Assembly: GCF_958979055.1 (NCBI RefSeq)
Contig: NC_084897.1
Span: forward strand, 24,517,628 to 24,581,627
Reading direction: 5' to 3'
Length of the DNA: 64,000 nucleotides
Source: Alnus glutinosa
Taxonomy: Eukaryota > Streptophyta > Magnoliopsida > Fagales > Betulaceae
In this document: positions 1 through 12,180 of the stretch, piece by piece
How positions within the stretch are numbered: the stretch's first letter is position 1
Layout: every line of letters starts with the position of its first letter
Program-made: the position numbers and the translations under genes
The notes under the pieces: model-generated
Seen by the model: only the letters and a program-made list of their open reading frames with translations
Databases searched by the model: none
What the model was told of the DNA's origin: nothing

Positions 1-645
1 AAACTTTAAAAATAATTTGATAATAATGTATTTCCGTAGGGATTGGCACGAACCCAGAAAAAATAATTAAGAAAATATTTCAACTTGGAACTCGGAAGTA
101 TCAAATATGATTGGCACGAACCCATTCGTGAGCAGAGGAAGAAGGTTCTGGGTCACAGGGTATGCGTGAGAAATGAGAAAGCAATACCAGTACCTTTCGA
201 AATAGAAAGCAAAAGGGGCGACACAAATGGCAGCAACAACGTGACGGTAAGCCATGAGTGCAAAAATGAACGTCCCCTTAGACGTACAGTATCACCCTTG
301 AGAGCATGCTGGTTATTAGAGGATATGCACAGCAGCAAGTCACCACAGCAAGTAACTGCAGCAACCGCTCCACTGCAGCAATCATTCCTCTCCATGCTGC
401 CCAGATCAGATCAGAAGATCACACCATACTCAACCCATAACTCTATGTTTTCAACCTTTAGTTTATCTCTTTGTACTATGGTCTTTACCCTTTTGTTCAG
501 TCTATATATTAGACTATTTTGTAATCAGAACATGAAATGTAATCAGCAACAATGTAGTCCTTAATTTTCTCCTGTGTTCTTCCTCTTCTCCTTCCCTGCT
601 TCTCTGTATTTTCTGTCTTCTCTTTATTTTCTAATATGGTATCAG
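1..645 (+). mobile_element. Copia-type LTR end with primer-binding site (fossil)
   Basis: The 12 bases TGGTATCAGAGC at about 635-646 match the usual primer-binding site for plant initiator Met-tRNA, which in Ty1/Copia elements follows the 5' LTR directly. The preceding 300 or so bases, with a TATA-like patch near 505, are therefore probably an LTR; its left edge, perhaps near 310, is uncertain. No gag or pol is recognisable downstream, so this is a broken fossil. A 16-bp direct repeat (GATTGGCACGAACCCA) lies near 41-56 and 110-125, outside the presumed LTR. Confidence 0.5.
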
Positions 646-1044
646 AGCGAAAATCGACCAACGTCGTTTTTTCTTTCCTAAAGCTTTTCTGTTTTCTACC
701 TACAAAGACAAACGTCTACCTTCTCTTTAGTTCTCTTTCTCTTCTTCTCATCTATCTTAGCCCACCCTCCTTCCCCTTCACGTCTACTGTCACCCTTTCT
801 CTTCTTTCTCTTCTGTTCTCTGTTTATGTCACCGTATCTACGGTCATCTCTCCCTCTAACATATGCAAACTTTTTCCGTTCCTTTCGCCCAATGATGTCT
901 GTCCTTTCTGCGAACTGTCCTTTCTCTTATTGAGGCATTTCTTCAAACACCCTTTGTACACTCAAATTCTGCAAAAAAGAGTTCTTTCTGCTCCACTGCT
1001 TTCCCAAAATCTCATTCATTTTCTAAAAAAAGAAAAGAAACGAA

Positions 1045-1430
1045 GTAATTACCTTTTTTTTCATCAATTACCGGTCATTGTCAACATGCTTTTATGAAGT
1101 GACACATCGACTAAAAAAAATATTCAACTATCAACTTTATATACTTTGAATACCCTAACTCAAATTTAAAAATGATATAAATGTCCTCAACTTTTTTAAA
1201 TATATTAATTTTAATATTTTTTATTAATTACTGATAGAAGGCATTTTGATTTTTAAATCAAAATTAACGCCCAAAAATAATGTATTCCATTCAAGTTAAC
1301 GAGATTCTCAAATGGAATAGGATAAAGTTTATAAAGTTAGTAATTAGATATTCTCTTTTGGTCGAGATATCAAGTTCATGGAACTTTTATTGACAATGAC
1401 CGGTAGTTGATTGAAAAAAAAGGTAATTAT
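1045..1430. mobile_element. MITE with about 39-bp terminal inverted repeats
   Basis: The left end (1045-1083) and the reverse complement of the right end (1391-1430) match at about 36 of 39 positions. Both carry a TAATTACC...ACCGGTCATTGTCA pattern. The roughly 300-bp AT-rich interior has no open frame. Target duplications are obscured by A-rich flanks, so the superfamily is unassigned. Confidence 0.7.
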
Positions 1431-1842
1431 CTGAAAAAAAAAAAAAAAAAAAAAACAAAAACAGCAGTTCTACAGCCATGTTCACCGAAAAAAAATTCTT
1501 ACCCACAGTAAACACTCATCAGTCCTCAGCCGAGCAACCACTCCACTGCAGCAACTGACCCAGCTCTTCCTCAAAGTCTCCTCTTTTCTCAGTCTCTCGT
1601 CTCTCAGTCTCGTCTCTGAGTATAGGCTTTCAACAGCCAACAAGCCCTTTCTCTCTGTTCTCGCCCCCATCTGAGACTCTCTCCCTCTCTGTCTAATTTC
1701 TTTTTTTTATTCTCTGTTCTGACTGTCCTCTTATCTTTTCTCTCATTTTAAAAAAAAAAGTTACAGAAGCCAGTCTCTTGTCTTTTCTTCTCTCTCTTCT
1801 GTGTCTTCTCTCTTTTCCTTGTTTTAAGCTGCCAGATCTCTT

Positions 1843-2107
1843 CTCTTTCTCTTTCTCGGTTTTACAGTAAAAAAAGAGAGGAAGGTCATTCCCTCTTGTT
1901 TTTCTATCTCTTCTCTCTCTGTTTCTCGGTTACAGTAAAAAAAAAGAGAGGAAGGTCATTCGTCTCATTCCCTCTTGTTTTCTAATACTCATTTTCTCGG
2001 TTGCAGTAAGAAAAAAAAAAAAAAGAGGAAGGTCATTCCCTCTTTCTTTTTTTTTTTTCTTTTTTTTTGAGATAGAAGGTCATTCCCTCTTGTTTTCTAA
2101 TACGCAT
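1843..2107. repeat. Degenerate tandem repeat, about 65-75 bp unit
   Basis: About four imperfect copies of a unit run: TTCTCGGTT(N)CAGTAA, an A-run, GAGGAAGGTCATTC, then CCCTCTTGTTTTCTA. Copy differences lie mainly in the A-run length. It sits in the pyrimidine-rich stretch and has no coding content. Confidence 0.7.
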
Positions 2108-2586
2108 TTCTTCTTTCTTCATTATCTCGTCCTCCTTTCTTTTCTTTTCTTTTTCCTCTTGGTCTCATTTCTGCCACGTCTCCATGCCTTCCAGCCCACA
2201 ATTTCAGTCTCCCTCTCTCTCAATCACATCACTGCCTTTCTTCTCAAATTTCTGTACTGGCAGCTACAGAAAAGTCTACCTCTCCAAAAATTTTCATTTC
2301 TCCGTCCCTCGGTCCCTCCTGTGCCTATCAAGTCTTCCTCTCCTTTATTTTCTTGTCGGCAGCTCAGTGCCCCTTTCTTTTCTATCTTTTCTTCGTTCTT
2401 TTGATGTCCTTTCGTTTCTTTGTTTTATTTTGGTCAGTATCTCCTCAAAAGCAAATACGGCCCAGTTTGAAAACCTCATTATTCTCCTCTCTCTTGTGTT
2501 TTTTTTTTATTATTTTTTTATTTTTTTAATGATCGAAAATTAAAATTGATGTGATATAAAGTTGAAATAATTTATATGAAAAAGTG

Positions 2587-2624
<38 letters not shown>

Positions 2625-2679
2625 TATTGTAATAAGTTTTTTTTTTAAAAAAGTAATAAGAAAGTAATGATGTGATATA

Positions 2680-3088
2680 GGCCATGTTTAATAACCCTTT
2701 TTTCTCTCCCCTTCCCTTCCCTATTTCCTGACACGTACAGACAAGTCAGCTTTTGGCAAGAAAGCTGAGAAAAGTCAGCTATTTTCTAAGATGGGACAGC
2801 GTGTTTTTTCCTATTTTACCCCTGACACGGAAAAAAATTTAACAGCTTAAATAATCGTATATAGGGGTAGAATGGGTAAAAATAAAGCCTATTTTGTTTT
2901 ACCCATTCTACCCCTAGCAGGAAAAAAATTTGTGATTGTATACAGGGGTAAAACAGAAAAAAAACTTGTCTTGTCATGAAAAAAGCTTGTCTTATCATGG
3001 CTGAATGTTTTCAGCCCTATGCCAAAAGCTGCACGTTAGGGAAGGGGGAGAGGGAGGGGGAAGGGGAAAGTGTTTATTAAATAGGGCC
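2680..3088. mobile_element. MITE with GGCC(A/C)T(G/A)TTTAATAA ends
   Basis: The left end GGCCATGTTTAATAA and the reverse complement of the right end GGCCCTATTTAATAA are inverted repeats, followed on both sides by a CCCTTCCCT-rich arm, so the TIR extends for roughly 50 bp. A second imperfect inverted repeat with ACCCATTCTACCCCT lies inside. The TSD is not clear (ATA on both sides at most). Confidence 0.6.
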
Positions 3089-3580
3089 ATAAAAAGTGAA
3101 AAAAGTTAAGAATATTTTGAAGTTGATGTTTTTTTGGAAGAAGTGAAAGGGAGGGGAGGGGGAAGTGGTTTTCACTTTTCCATATAAGGGGTGGTTTGGC
3201 CACCCCAGACCGGCCAAGGGGGTGGCTGGGCCACCTCCTTGGCCAAAATGAGGGTGGCCGGCCACCCCCATGGTGGCCAAGGGGGGTGGCTCAGCCACCC
3301 CTCTTTTTTTTTTCATTTTTTTAATTTTAATCATTTTTTAATTTTTTAATTTTTAATTTTTAATTTTTTTTTTATATGGTGCCACGTGTCAACCTCAACG
3401 GTTGACACATGGCGAGAAGTTGAAATTTGGACGAGAAATCTGACAGGTACTACCTAGGGTTTTTTTCTTCCAAATTCAGGTACTACCTGTGATACGAAAT
3501 GAAACTGAGGTATTAAATTTAAAAACACGTAAAACTCAGGTACCTCTGGGGTATTTAACCCTAAAAAATAAAAAAAATCC
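3089..3580. mobile_element. Non-autonomous DNA element with GGCCACCCC hairpins
   Basis: A cluster of inverted GGGGTGGC/GCCACCCC blocks at 3186-3302 is followed by a T-rich tract and a CACGTGTCA motif. The right end, near 3476-3565, reads in reverse as GGGTTAAATACCCCAGAGG. The same internal arrangement recurs at 17.8 kb and 49.8 kb. The left end is not defined, so the boundaries are approximate. Confidence 0.5.
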
Positions 3581-3984
3581 CCATGCATTCTTCCATCCTT
3601 ACCCCTGCAAGCTTGCTCGCAGGCCGCCCCCTCAGGTTTCTCCATCTCCATTCCATACCACTGCATGTCGAATCCCTTCTCCCATCCAAACCCAAATCTC
3701 TTCTCCCATCCAAACTCAAATCCTCTACCATTCATATTTGACTGCATTGCTCAACTTGCTCGCCGCCGCCCGACTGTGAGGCATCTTTATAAACCAACTA
3801 GAGACAGTTGTTGGCTTCCAATTCTAGGGATGGCCGGGTCCTTGTCGGCGGCGGTGAGGCGGTACACGAGGAGGAGGAAGAGGTCTCCATCAAGATTATT
3901 GGTGCTGCAAAGGAGAGGCACGAAGGTAGGGGTGGTGGGGATCAGAGGCAGATGACGTGTGGCAGTGGGCAAGGAGTTCCATGG

Positions 3985-4428
3985 TAACGCCCATCCTTTA
4001 AACCCTTTGTCTCCAGAAAAGTTGTGGTCCTTGTGGACTTTATTTTGCAGAAAGACTTTTGGGGAGGTTTGAAGACTCTAATAGAAAGTGCCCTTGGAAG
4101 ATGGGAAGGACTGGATTGCCACTTGAAATTGTGGCACTCAATGGTGTTTTGGCGACGAAGGACAGAATAGATCGAGCAATGGGATTTGATTCAACGTTGT
4201 CTTGCTGATGAACTTGATGAAAATGTTAGACTCAATAGCATGGGAAATATTGTCACTCAGTTACAATGATTTGCCTTACTATTTCAAGTCTTGTTTTCGA
4301 TATTTTAGTATTTTTTGAAAATCATCTCATTGACTATGTTCACAGAGAGTTATGGATAGCAAAAGGATTTGTTAAAGGAAAAGAAGGAATGACGTTGTAA
4401 GAAGTCATAGAGACTTAACGTTAAGTTT
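3985..4428 (+). pseudogene. Relic of an RPM1-like NLR (NB-ARC) disease-resistance gene
   Basis: Pieces of the NB-ARC domain of a coiled-coil NLR can be read in order on the plus strand, in different frames. First comes HPLNPLSPEKLWSLWTLFC, corresponding to the RNBS-C region (about 3988-4050). Next is GLPLEIVALNGVLATKD, the GLPL motif (about 4110-4165). Then come LNSM and LSYNDLPYYFKSCFRYFSIF, the RNBS-D region (about 4230-4317), and a shifted frame ENHLIDYVHRELWIAKGFV...EGMTL (4318-4400). Several frameshifts and a stop separate these. The P-loop, coiled coil and LRRs are absent, so this is only about 150 residues of an old dead copy. Intact family members detect pathogen effectors at the plasma membrane; this one cannot. 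Assignment rests on motif order recognised by eye. Confidence 0.7.
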
Positions 4429-6000
4429 GCCCCCTTTCGGACAATATAAAGCTCCTCAACTAGCCTTTTAAATGACGTGGCCATTTTATAACTTTAGATG
4501 TTGTTTAAGTATATCATAGCCGTGAATCGGCTCCTCTTGATCCGATTCCCTCCAGAACGGCCCTGAAAAGAGAGAAGAGTTACGTCTGTAATGTAGAGAG
4601 GGACGTCCCATCGATTTGCCAGACATGCAATCAATATTATCCGAAGTCGCATCCTGCAGTACAGCCATGTGCTACTGGGAGGTAATTATCTGATCAATTA
4701 TTATTTGAACCATAACTGTCGTTGTCACGCTCTATTTGGTAACCATTTTCCCATTGCATCACTTTATTTTTGCTTCTCAAAAAATATGTAAATTTTAAAG
4801 AAAATACATTCCGTTCGGATGGGCTGTAGCTTTCAGTAAAAAGCTGACGCATCATCTAAAAATACTAAAAGCAGTGGACATGAAAGGAAAATGCCAAAAT
4901 TACGACAAGTGCACTTCTAGTGCATGAATCACTTTCCAACATGAAATAGACAAGAAAACAGTACTGAAATATTGGTTTTTCTTTGAAAAACAAAAATTCC
5001 AACCGCTTTGACGGCAGCCAAATGCTTCTTTAATGGAGGATCTTCATCCCGACCCATCATATCCTTCTAACTCTTATGCTGGAAAAAAAACTCTCGTATG
5101 CAAACTTTACAACATAATCCATTCCTTTAAAACTTATCCTCCAGGTCTCCTGCTCTTGTGCGGTTACTGGCTGAAGAAATTGTTGCCGAAAAAGAAGAGA
5201 AGATTGAGAGCTATGAGGTTGGAGAGGTCGGACCAGTTGCATGGATTGGATTTAGAGTTCCTGGTTGTGTCTAAGGTGGCTTTAAAAGCCATTAGAGCTT
5301 CCAAATCTGGGTTTGCATGAGCTTTGGAGTGAAATAAGTGAAGGATAAAGGGGATGAAAAAATTTGTTGATGGCTACTTAGTTGAGGCATGATTTGTGTA
5401 GGATTCAAGAAATATGGGTGGGTCTCACGTGATGAGTCCTACCACAAGAATTTCACGTGAGAGTCACTTCATGTCTCTTGTCTCTTGTCTCTTGCAAAGT
5501 GCAACAAACATTTCTGTACTTAGTTTATTGTTTGTAAGTTGAGAGGGAGAGAGAGAGCTTCCAAATGGGTTTCACCATTGTTGTCAGCAAGTTGTGAGAG
5601 GGAGAGAGAAACCGAAGCAACAAATCCGGCTATATCATGAAGGGAAAAGATAAAAGTGCCATAACTTCTTGATGGATTGACTGCTTTTATTTTTATTTTA
5701 TTCGGTGGTTTTGACTGATGTGTCAAAGTTTTATTAGAGGTTATAAAAAAGGCTTTTACAGAAGGTCAGAATAGAAGGGGCTCTCAATTTCAAAACATTT
5801 TATTTTTTTTTTATTTTTTATATTACATGAATAATTTTTTTATTACTGTTCAAATAAAAAAACTCTATACAAAATAAAACTTTTTTCACTTATCCATACA
5901 AATTGTTTATATATACTTTATATCATATCAATCACTTTTTATTACTATACTAAAACAAAACTCGATCACTTTTAAAAAACTTTACCAAACATGCACACTT
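4429..6000. other. Intergenic, no gene recognised
   Basis: The only long frame here (5033-5320, 95 codons, plus) has no recognisable domain and no supporting context. The stretch may be remains of the NLR locus (near 4480-4680) plus unique DNA. 5760-6000 is AT-rich. Confidence 0.4.
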
Positions 6001-6001
6001 C

Positions 6002-6513
6002 TTAGGGCATCTCTAGTCAGGGGCAGAACTAGCCTTTAAAATTTGAGTGGGGAAAAATTGAAAAAAATAATAAAAATTAGGGGGCAAAACTTAAAAAAAA
6101 ATAAAAATTAGAGGTTAAAATTTTAATTTTCAATAAATTGTAATAATAACTCAGCCACCATGTAGCTCTGACTCTATCTCCAACAGCATAAGCAAATGAA
6201 TGATAATTGTTAAATTTGACTATTAATTCTGAGTTCTTTTTTGTCTCGAGCAGAATAGAATATTTTTTTCTAGTACGAATAGTAAATAGACTCTTCTTCT
6301 TCATATTTACTATTTACACAATAAATTATTTTTTATTATTTTTATCTTTATCTTTCCTTCTTTCACTTTCTCTCTTTCACACTATTTTCCATACAAAATA
6401 ATAATTAAAAAAATAAGTAAAATAAAAATCGATTAAAGTGTGTACAAAAAAATAAAAAACTACTAAAATAAAAATTTATACCTTTTGAATAATTATTTGG
6501 AGAGATGCTCTTA
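6002..6513. mobile_element. Tourist/PIF-Harbinger-like MITE
   Basis: The left end GGGCATCTCTAG (6005) and the reverse complement of the right end GAGCATCTCTCC (6510) form short inverted repeats. TTA flanks both sides (6002-6004 and 6511-6513), which is the usual 3-bp target duplication of this superfamily. The interior is AT-rich with no transposase. Confidence 0.55.
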
Positions 6514-9500
6514 GGAATAGTTGGAGGACGCTCGTCCACAACTCCTCTTTCCCTCAAATCATTGCATGTTATCGGATGTGACTCATGTGAGCAGGCCAGG
6601 CCGTCATATATATTATATTATTGAACATGCGACAGAGATTTGTGTAGCTTCATCGTTTATATTATGAGTTATTCTATATATGTACTTCTTATCGCCCTTA
6701 TCACCTCTTTATAATAAAAAAAAATTAATTTTTATTAAAAAATTGTCTTTGATATGACATCAGATACAACTTTATAATAAAAATCAATTTTTTTAAAGAA
6801 AAAAGAGTAACAAGGGGAGGATGAAAGACTCATCTCTAACATTTCCCTTATTATTACACTAACAAGGATTAGGAGCAGTGAAACATGGGGACAAACATTC
6901 GTCTCTTATCACCCATTTTTTTCATTTTTAAAGCAGAAAAAATTAAAATTTGTCATTTGATATAACATGAAAAGACAAATTTATATTTTCTTTTTATTAA
7001 AAAAAACAAAAAAAAAGGTGATGGGGGACGTTTGTTTGTCCCCCACCTATCATTTTCCCAAGGATTTGTCATCTCCTGCATGCATGCACTTGTTCCCCAC
7101 CTATCATTTTCCCAGGAATTAGTCATCTCCTGCATGCATGCACAGTCTTAAATATTGTTCGTGTGGAAAAATTTTTTTGTCTTTCTGATCAATACCTGGG
7201 AAAGGAAAGAAAATGAAGGGAGAAGATTAAGCAAATTATAAAAACACAAAAATAACTTATTATCAAAAAAAAAAAAAAAAACCCTTATAAGCATGCATCT
7301 CGAGCAACCAAAGCTATTTTAACTATTCAAAAACTTTACTTTTGTATTTTGCCCGCCTACTCTTTTTTCAATACAAACTTAAGTAGATTATATATTTCAT
7401 TAATTCTCTACTTTAATTAAATATCATTCCTCAATAATTTTTTATTCAATTTTATTCCACTTTTTTCCCTCTCTCTCACTCTTGCTCACTCTTCCCTCTC
7501 ATCTCTCCCTCCATTGGCGAAAGGAATTGTACGTAGGAGGTTTCTCCATACCAAATGGTTTCTCTTCATATCGAGGTGGGAATTCATGGGGGAATTCATG
7601 GCTTCTTCTTTTTTTTTTTTTTTTTTTGAGCTTCCAACAGTGGGCTTAAACTTAAACACCCCATCTCTGCAAGTACCAAAGCTCCAGTTTTTAGATTGGC
7701 AAAAACAAGTACGTACCTTCACCTTGGTTGCCAAATAATTGCAACGTAATAAACGAATTAGTGTTTGTGCATTGCATATGTGTCGTCGTACGTGGGTGTT
7801 TTGCTTTTCTGGGTCACAGATCGAGAGATAAACAAATAATAATAAAACAATTATTTGTAATGTGAACAGTTAATAGGTTATTCATTGTTCATTCAAGAAC
7901 AAAAATTTATAGTTTGCCTACTCTCTTGGAAAGGAAAAAAGCTTGATAATGTCAAAATTTGACTATTATGGAGAATTTGATTAGCCTACTGAAGATGCTT
8001 TTAAAATAAATAACTGTTATTCAACATAATATAGAATATTATTATATTCTTTTTTTTTTTTTTGACACCTTATGTACTCTAAAATCTAAATTAAATTTCG
8101 AGTTTCTGTCTCTTACTATTATAGTAAATCTGAGGGCATTCAAGTTTAGTTTTTCGTTTTATGCAAAACGCAACTAAATAACACAGGATTTCTGCGCTCT
8201 ATTGTATCTTGAAGAAATTAATATTTGTTGTAACCCTCTACATACCATTTTTGGAGAAAGGTAAATTATTTCTTAAGAAAAGTGACGTTAAAACGTACGC
8301 TCCTTTTAAGGAGCATTTTGTTTTTCTGGTTTTTTATTATTTTTATCTAATAGGATTATGCAATTATCAACGGATTTGGGAAACTGGGTAAAGTTGATAA
8401 AATGCCTTGAGCTCTTGATCAGAGTGTAAAAGAACATGATATATAAAATATGATTCTGGCTTTTTATAGTTGCTAAGAATATTGTTATTCGTTTTATATA
8501 TTCCTTTAACCTGACCATGTAATTAACAAGTAAACCACATTGTCTTTGCATGTTATTTTTGGTGCATTATATATGTTGAACTGTCATTGGACTTGAATAA
8601 TCGGCCGGGCTAGGCTTGCTTAGACTGCTTAGTGAAGGTTGGACTACCCGCCCCGTCCAAACTTTTTATTGAATCTGATCTACAAGACGTTATCCACGTA
8701 AAGTAGGTATATATATAGGCCCAAACTCTTGACTAAAAAGAAATAAGAGTTTACTAACTATCTAATCAATATTAATTCTAACATTTAAATTAAGATCTAT
8801 CCGATCTTCAAGTTTTTAGCCTTTTCAAATAAAAAGATTCTTTTGATTTTTTGAAATTCTGAATCTAAAAGTTCCTTTTCTTAGATAAGTGAGACAAAGA
8901 AAATTATTTAGAGCGAGTGTGAAATTGAGGGAGAAATAGAGCTTTTAAAGCCAAAACAATTTTTTTAGAAAAAATTACATTTTCAAGCTTTTCTCAAAAA
9001 TGCGTTTTGGTCATTTTTAGAGTACTAATAAAAAAAAAAAAAAAAAAAAAAATCAAAGAAGTAATTTTGAAATTTTTTACCAAACACACTAGTTTTTGTT
9101 TGGCACAACTTTTTAGGTACTAAAAGTACATTTTAAACTTCTCAACTCAATCTCAAACATGCTCTTTATATGCTGTTTGAACTTTCTTTTTTGGTTTAAT
9201 ATTTGGGATTTCCAAACACCATTGAATTCATTGAACATATCGGGATTCTAGGATTGTAAAAATATTTAACATATAAATAGTCTTGTTTAGACTGTTCAAG
9301 AGTTGGACAACAATGATTAGGTTTTTCTTTGAAGATTCTTTCAAAAGAAAGCTTGTTTAACTTGTGTTATACCTTCAATTCCATAGAGTTAAGGAAAGCT
9401 TGTTTAACTTGTGTTATATATATATATATGTGTGTGCCTAGCTTGTAACATATACCTTTAAAGCTATTAATTTGAGAATGACATTGTCTCTACGATGTAA

Positions 9501-9525
9501 AGATTCCTGCTTGAAAAGTACTTTT
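6514..9525. other. Intergenic AT-rich region, no gene recognised
   Basis: Short frames here (for example 7514-7738 and 8209-8391) show no domain. Two local repeats are visible: a 49-bp unit duplicated at 7041-7143, and a 25-bp direct repeat containing AAGCTTGTTTAACTTGTG near 9350 and 9394. T-runs and A-runs are frequent. Confidence 0.4.
7041..7143. repeat. Two-copy tandem repeat, 54-bp period
   Basis: CCCCACCTATCATTTTCCCA...CATCTCCTGCATGCATGCAC occurs at 7041-7089 and again at 7095-7143 with few differences, so the duplication is recent. Confidence 0.8.
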
Positions 9526-10537
9526 AAATACAACGTACACCACGAAGAGAGGTTGTAATACCTACTGCCCCCCAACGTTTTCTCTCTCTGCTGAAGAGAG
9601 AGAAACTCTCGAGAAGCTTACTCCATAGGGGGAGAGACCTTTGTTTTACAGTGTTGGAGGAGGGAGGCGTCACGCCTCCCTCCTAACGTTTTTTTCCTCC
9701 TAGCCCTTCTGGCTATGGAGGTTTTTTGTTCTCTCCTGGTTGATCCAGGGGAGTTTTATTCTCCCTGGCTTTGTCTCCAGTGGAGCTAATCTTCTCCTAG
9801 TCCTATGGGACTATGGAGCTTTCTTTGGTTCTTGTTTTTCTTTGTTTCTTCTTGTTTGTTGTTTGGCAGAAAAGCTCATCACGAGTTGTCTTTTGGGGAA
9901 GATTCCTTCTTGTGTCTCCGACGTTCCTAGTCAGATCTACGTCTTGTTGCCGGGTTCTATACGACACGCGCCCCTCCACTGGTTTCCCAGTCTTCTTCTG
10001 GTTCAGTCGCCACCTTCCTCAGCCGTGTTGGTCCTCCATGCTCGGCGCGTGGCTTGCACGCGTATGGGAGGTTTCCTCCTTGGGCCGCGCGTGTGGGCCA
10101 CGTTTCCGCTTTTTAGGCTGCGTTCGGTGCTGTCCGGTGTTCGCTGGTGGTCGGTTTGAGCAGGGATATTTCCTGGGATGGCGCGTGGCCTCCACGCGCC
10201 GTCTCTCCGGCGACGGAATTCCTCCCCGACGGTGGCTCTGTTTGTCTTGAGTGTTTTCTGTGCTGATTGTATATTCCCTAGTTGTCTGTGTGTTTCACAG
10301 TGTCTTTGCAGTGCACAAATATTTTCTGAATTTATTTGTAGTGTGGAGCTTTAAGAGATATTCATGTAATATTTGTGTATTGTTGTAGACAACTACTTTC
10401 TCAGATTTGTTTCTGACTTTGGATGTAGGGGTGTCTTGTACCTCTCATTCTATCTCTGTAATGTCTCAAGGCTTTCAGATTTGTAAGGAGCACGTGCTTC
10501 TTTGTTCAAAAAAATAAAAAAAAATACAACGTACACC
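9526..10537 (+). mobile_element. Poly(A)-tailed non-LTR retroposon with 16-bp TSD
   Basis: AAATACAACGTACACC is present at 9526-9541 and again at 10522-10537. It flanks a 980-bp insert that ends in an A-rich tail (10508-10521), the signature of target-primed reverse transcription. The insert is much richer in GC than its surroundings from about 9560 to 10250, and carries several hairpins in its first 280 bp. The 3' 120 bp (TTTGTAAGGAGCACGTGCTTC then A-rich) resembles plant LINE 3' ends as I recall them. No reverse transcriptase is encoded. It is therefore either an internally deleted LINE or a long non-autonomous retroposon. The two open frames in it (9740-10159, 9813-10250) have no recognised domain. 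Confidence 0.8.
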
Positions 10538-11925
10538 CTGCTTTGGTGCTCGTTTGGAACATTTTGAGCCTTTTTGGCTACTGTTATCCATTCTCCTTGT
10601 TTAGGATTCATGGATACCTGTAAAAAGATTAATATATATTAGCTGCTTGTTTATATAGCAGTTCTTCTCGATGATTTATGTTAAGATAATCTGCAAGAAA
10701 ATTGTGTAGTACCTTTTATAAATAATTCAACTTCGAAGGAGTACTTTGCAATTACATTATACCATTTTAATTGTTCTTCCTTCGATGATATTTCTTTTAT
10801 TCATCAGAAAATGTTTAACAGCTATATTATTTGTTCTGATAATATTCCTATAAAAAACAAGCCCTCAAACTCGTAAAAAAAAACCCTCATGAGTAAGTAT
10901 TCCCTTCTATTTTCATACAAACTCACATGTCAATTCACATTTTATGAAAATGAGTGTTATATGGACTATCGATCATGTGGTAGTCCACATTATATTGTAA
11001 CGAGTGATATGAAAAGTGTCACGGCGTCACGCGGGTCAATTTATAAATGTGGTAAATGTCATGTATGTGAACTGCCACATGACAGTCCAAATTTTAGTGA
11101 CAACTGCTGCTAAAAGTATATCAATTGGTAAAATGATTAGTTAGTAACTGATTTGTCAACTATACACTCTTAATTATTTTACTATATATGGATTAATTAT
11201 CACGTTCAATTGTAAGGAAATTATAGTAAAAGTTGTATTCAAACATTTTTCTTTAGTAATTGACGTGGTAAGTTTCATATCCCGCCATATGAATTTGTAA
11301 TTAAAAAACTTATAGTAAAAACAATAATATATACCCCTTACAACAGTACTCTTCAGCCTATGGGTACTGTATGTTAAACTGTAATTATTATGTGCCTACT
11401 GGTGTCTTCAAAAACAGAGAAACACTAACTGATTTGGTTCGTGTTACGTACTAAGATTATCCATATCCAAACAACAACACGCCCGAGGGGGACGGCGCGG
11501 GCTGCTTTTGTCTCATTGAGATGGCGAAGCATCTGGAAACCGACAGTCAAGTTAGAGGTTGAGACAGCCCTGAAAGAGTTCCATTCATCAACTTTTGCCT
11601 CTTTATTTTGTTTTGTTTTGTTTTTTTTTGACTTCTTGTAGTCATCATCAACAAAAATAATTGATGGTGACTTGATCGATCGTATATTCACATTATTATA
11701 GGAATATACGGCGGCCTTGTGTGTTAACTTGGTTGGTCTAAATCTAATCTCACATCCAAAAAGAATGAGCTTCTTCAGCTACTCTGGCTATGATCATAAC
11801 GCAAACATGACTATTGGTTTTGTTTTTTGAAGTTACTTGAAAAGAAAACAAACAAAGCCATTGTAAGCCAATGACTCAACAAAAAGAAATACATACACAT
11901 ACTAATTATTACAAGCTACACAAAA
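10538..11925. other. Intergenic, dispersed AATTGGTAAAATGATTA-type repeat
   Basis: Near 11125-11260 the text AATTGGTAAAATGATTAG, then ACTCTTAATTATTTTACTA, belongs to a repeat family seen again near 16.45, 19.4 and 60.9 kb. The open frames at 10889-11113 and 11425-11691 have no recognisable domain. I see no gene. Confidence 0.4.
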
Positions 11926-12180
11926 GGTGGATCCTTGCCGCTCACTATATATTTGGATAGATGGAATAGGAGGGGGTTGAAAGAAATACTGTCAGTTGTG
12001 ATTTTGGCTGCAGCCCAACGTGTCACATAGTGGGCAGAGATATTTGCATTTCGATTGATTCTTCTAGCCGACCATGTGGTATTAGCTGAAATAGAGTCTA
12101 TGGTAAATTGATTGTTGAGAAAATTGTCTAATCTTGAGAGATCTGAGGCAATTGCGCGCAGACTATTGGGTTATAAATAC
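11926..12180 (-). mobile_element. LINE fragment, C-terminal RNase H region
   Basis: On the minus strand the frame reads toward NANISAHYVTRWAAAKITT and ends FHLSKYIVSGKDPPFV-stop at 11926. This matches the closing part of the RNase H-like domain of plant L1-type LINE ORF2, where an N-x-x-A-H-x-(A/L)-A-x-W/Y-A motif precedes the end. Only about 85 residues remain; the reverse transcriptase is absent. Confidence 0.6.

Larger units (their letters stand above)
646..2545. other. Pyrimidine-rich non-coding stretch
   Basis: This stretch is dominated by TC- and T-rich sequence. The open frames in it are compositional: Ser, Phe and Leu runs with no domain. It may be the untranslated leader of the Copia-type element, since the motif GCAACC(A/G)CTCCACTGCAGCAA occurs both in the LTR (near 361) and again near 1535. 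A MITE (1045-1430) and a short tandem repeat (1843-2107) lie inside. I see no gene. Confidence 0.4.

Noticed and set aside
1849-2110. CRISPR-like spaced repeats
   Set aside because: The units are contiguous and degenerate without unique spacers, and this is a plant nuclear sequence.
2090-2543. Two open frames of 104 and 119 codons
   Set aside because: Pyrimidine-rich composition gives Ser, Phe and Leu runs; no domain, no splice or promoter context.
5033-5320. 95-codon open frame, possible small gene
   Set aside because: No recognisable domain, no homologous wording and no clear promoter; kept as intergenic.
9740-10250. Overlapping 139- and 145-codon open frames
   Set aside because: Low stop frequency is explained by high GC in the retroposon; neither protein shows a known domain, and both lack a conserved LINE motif.
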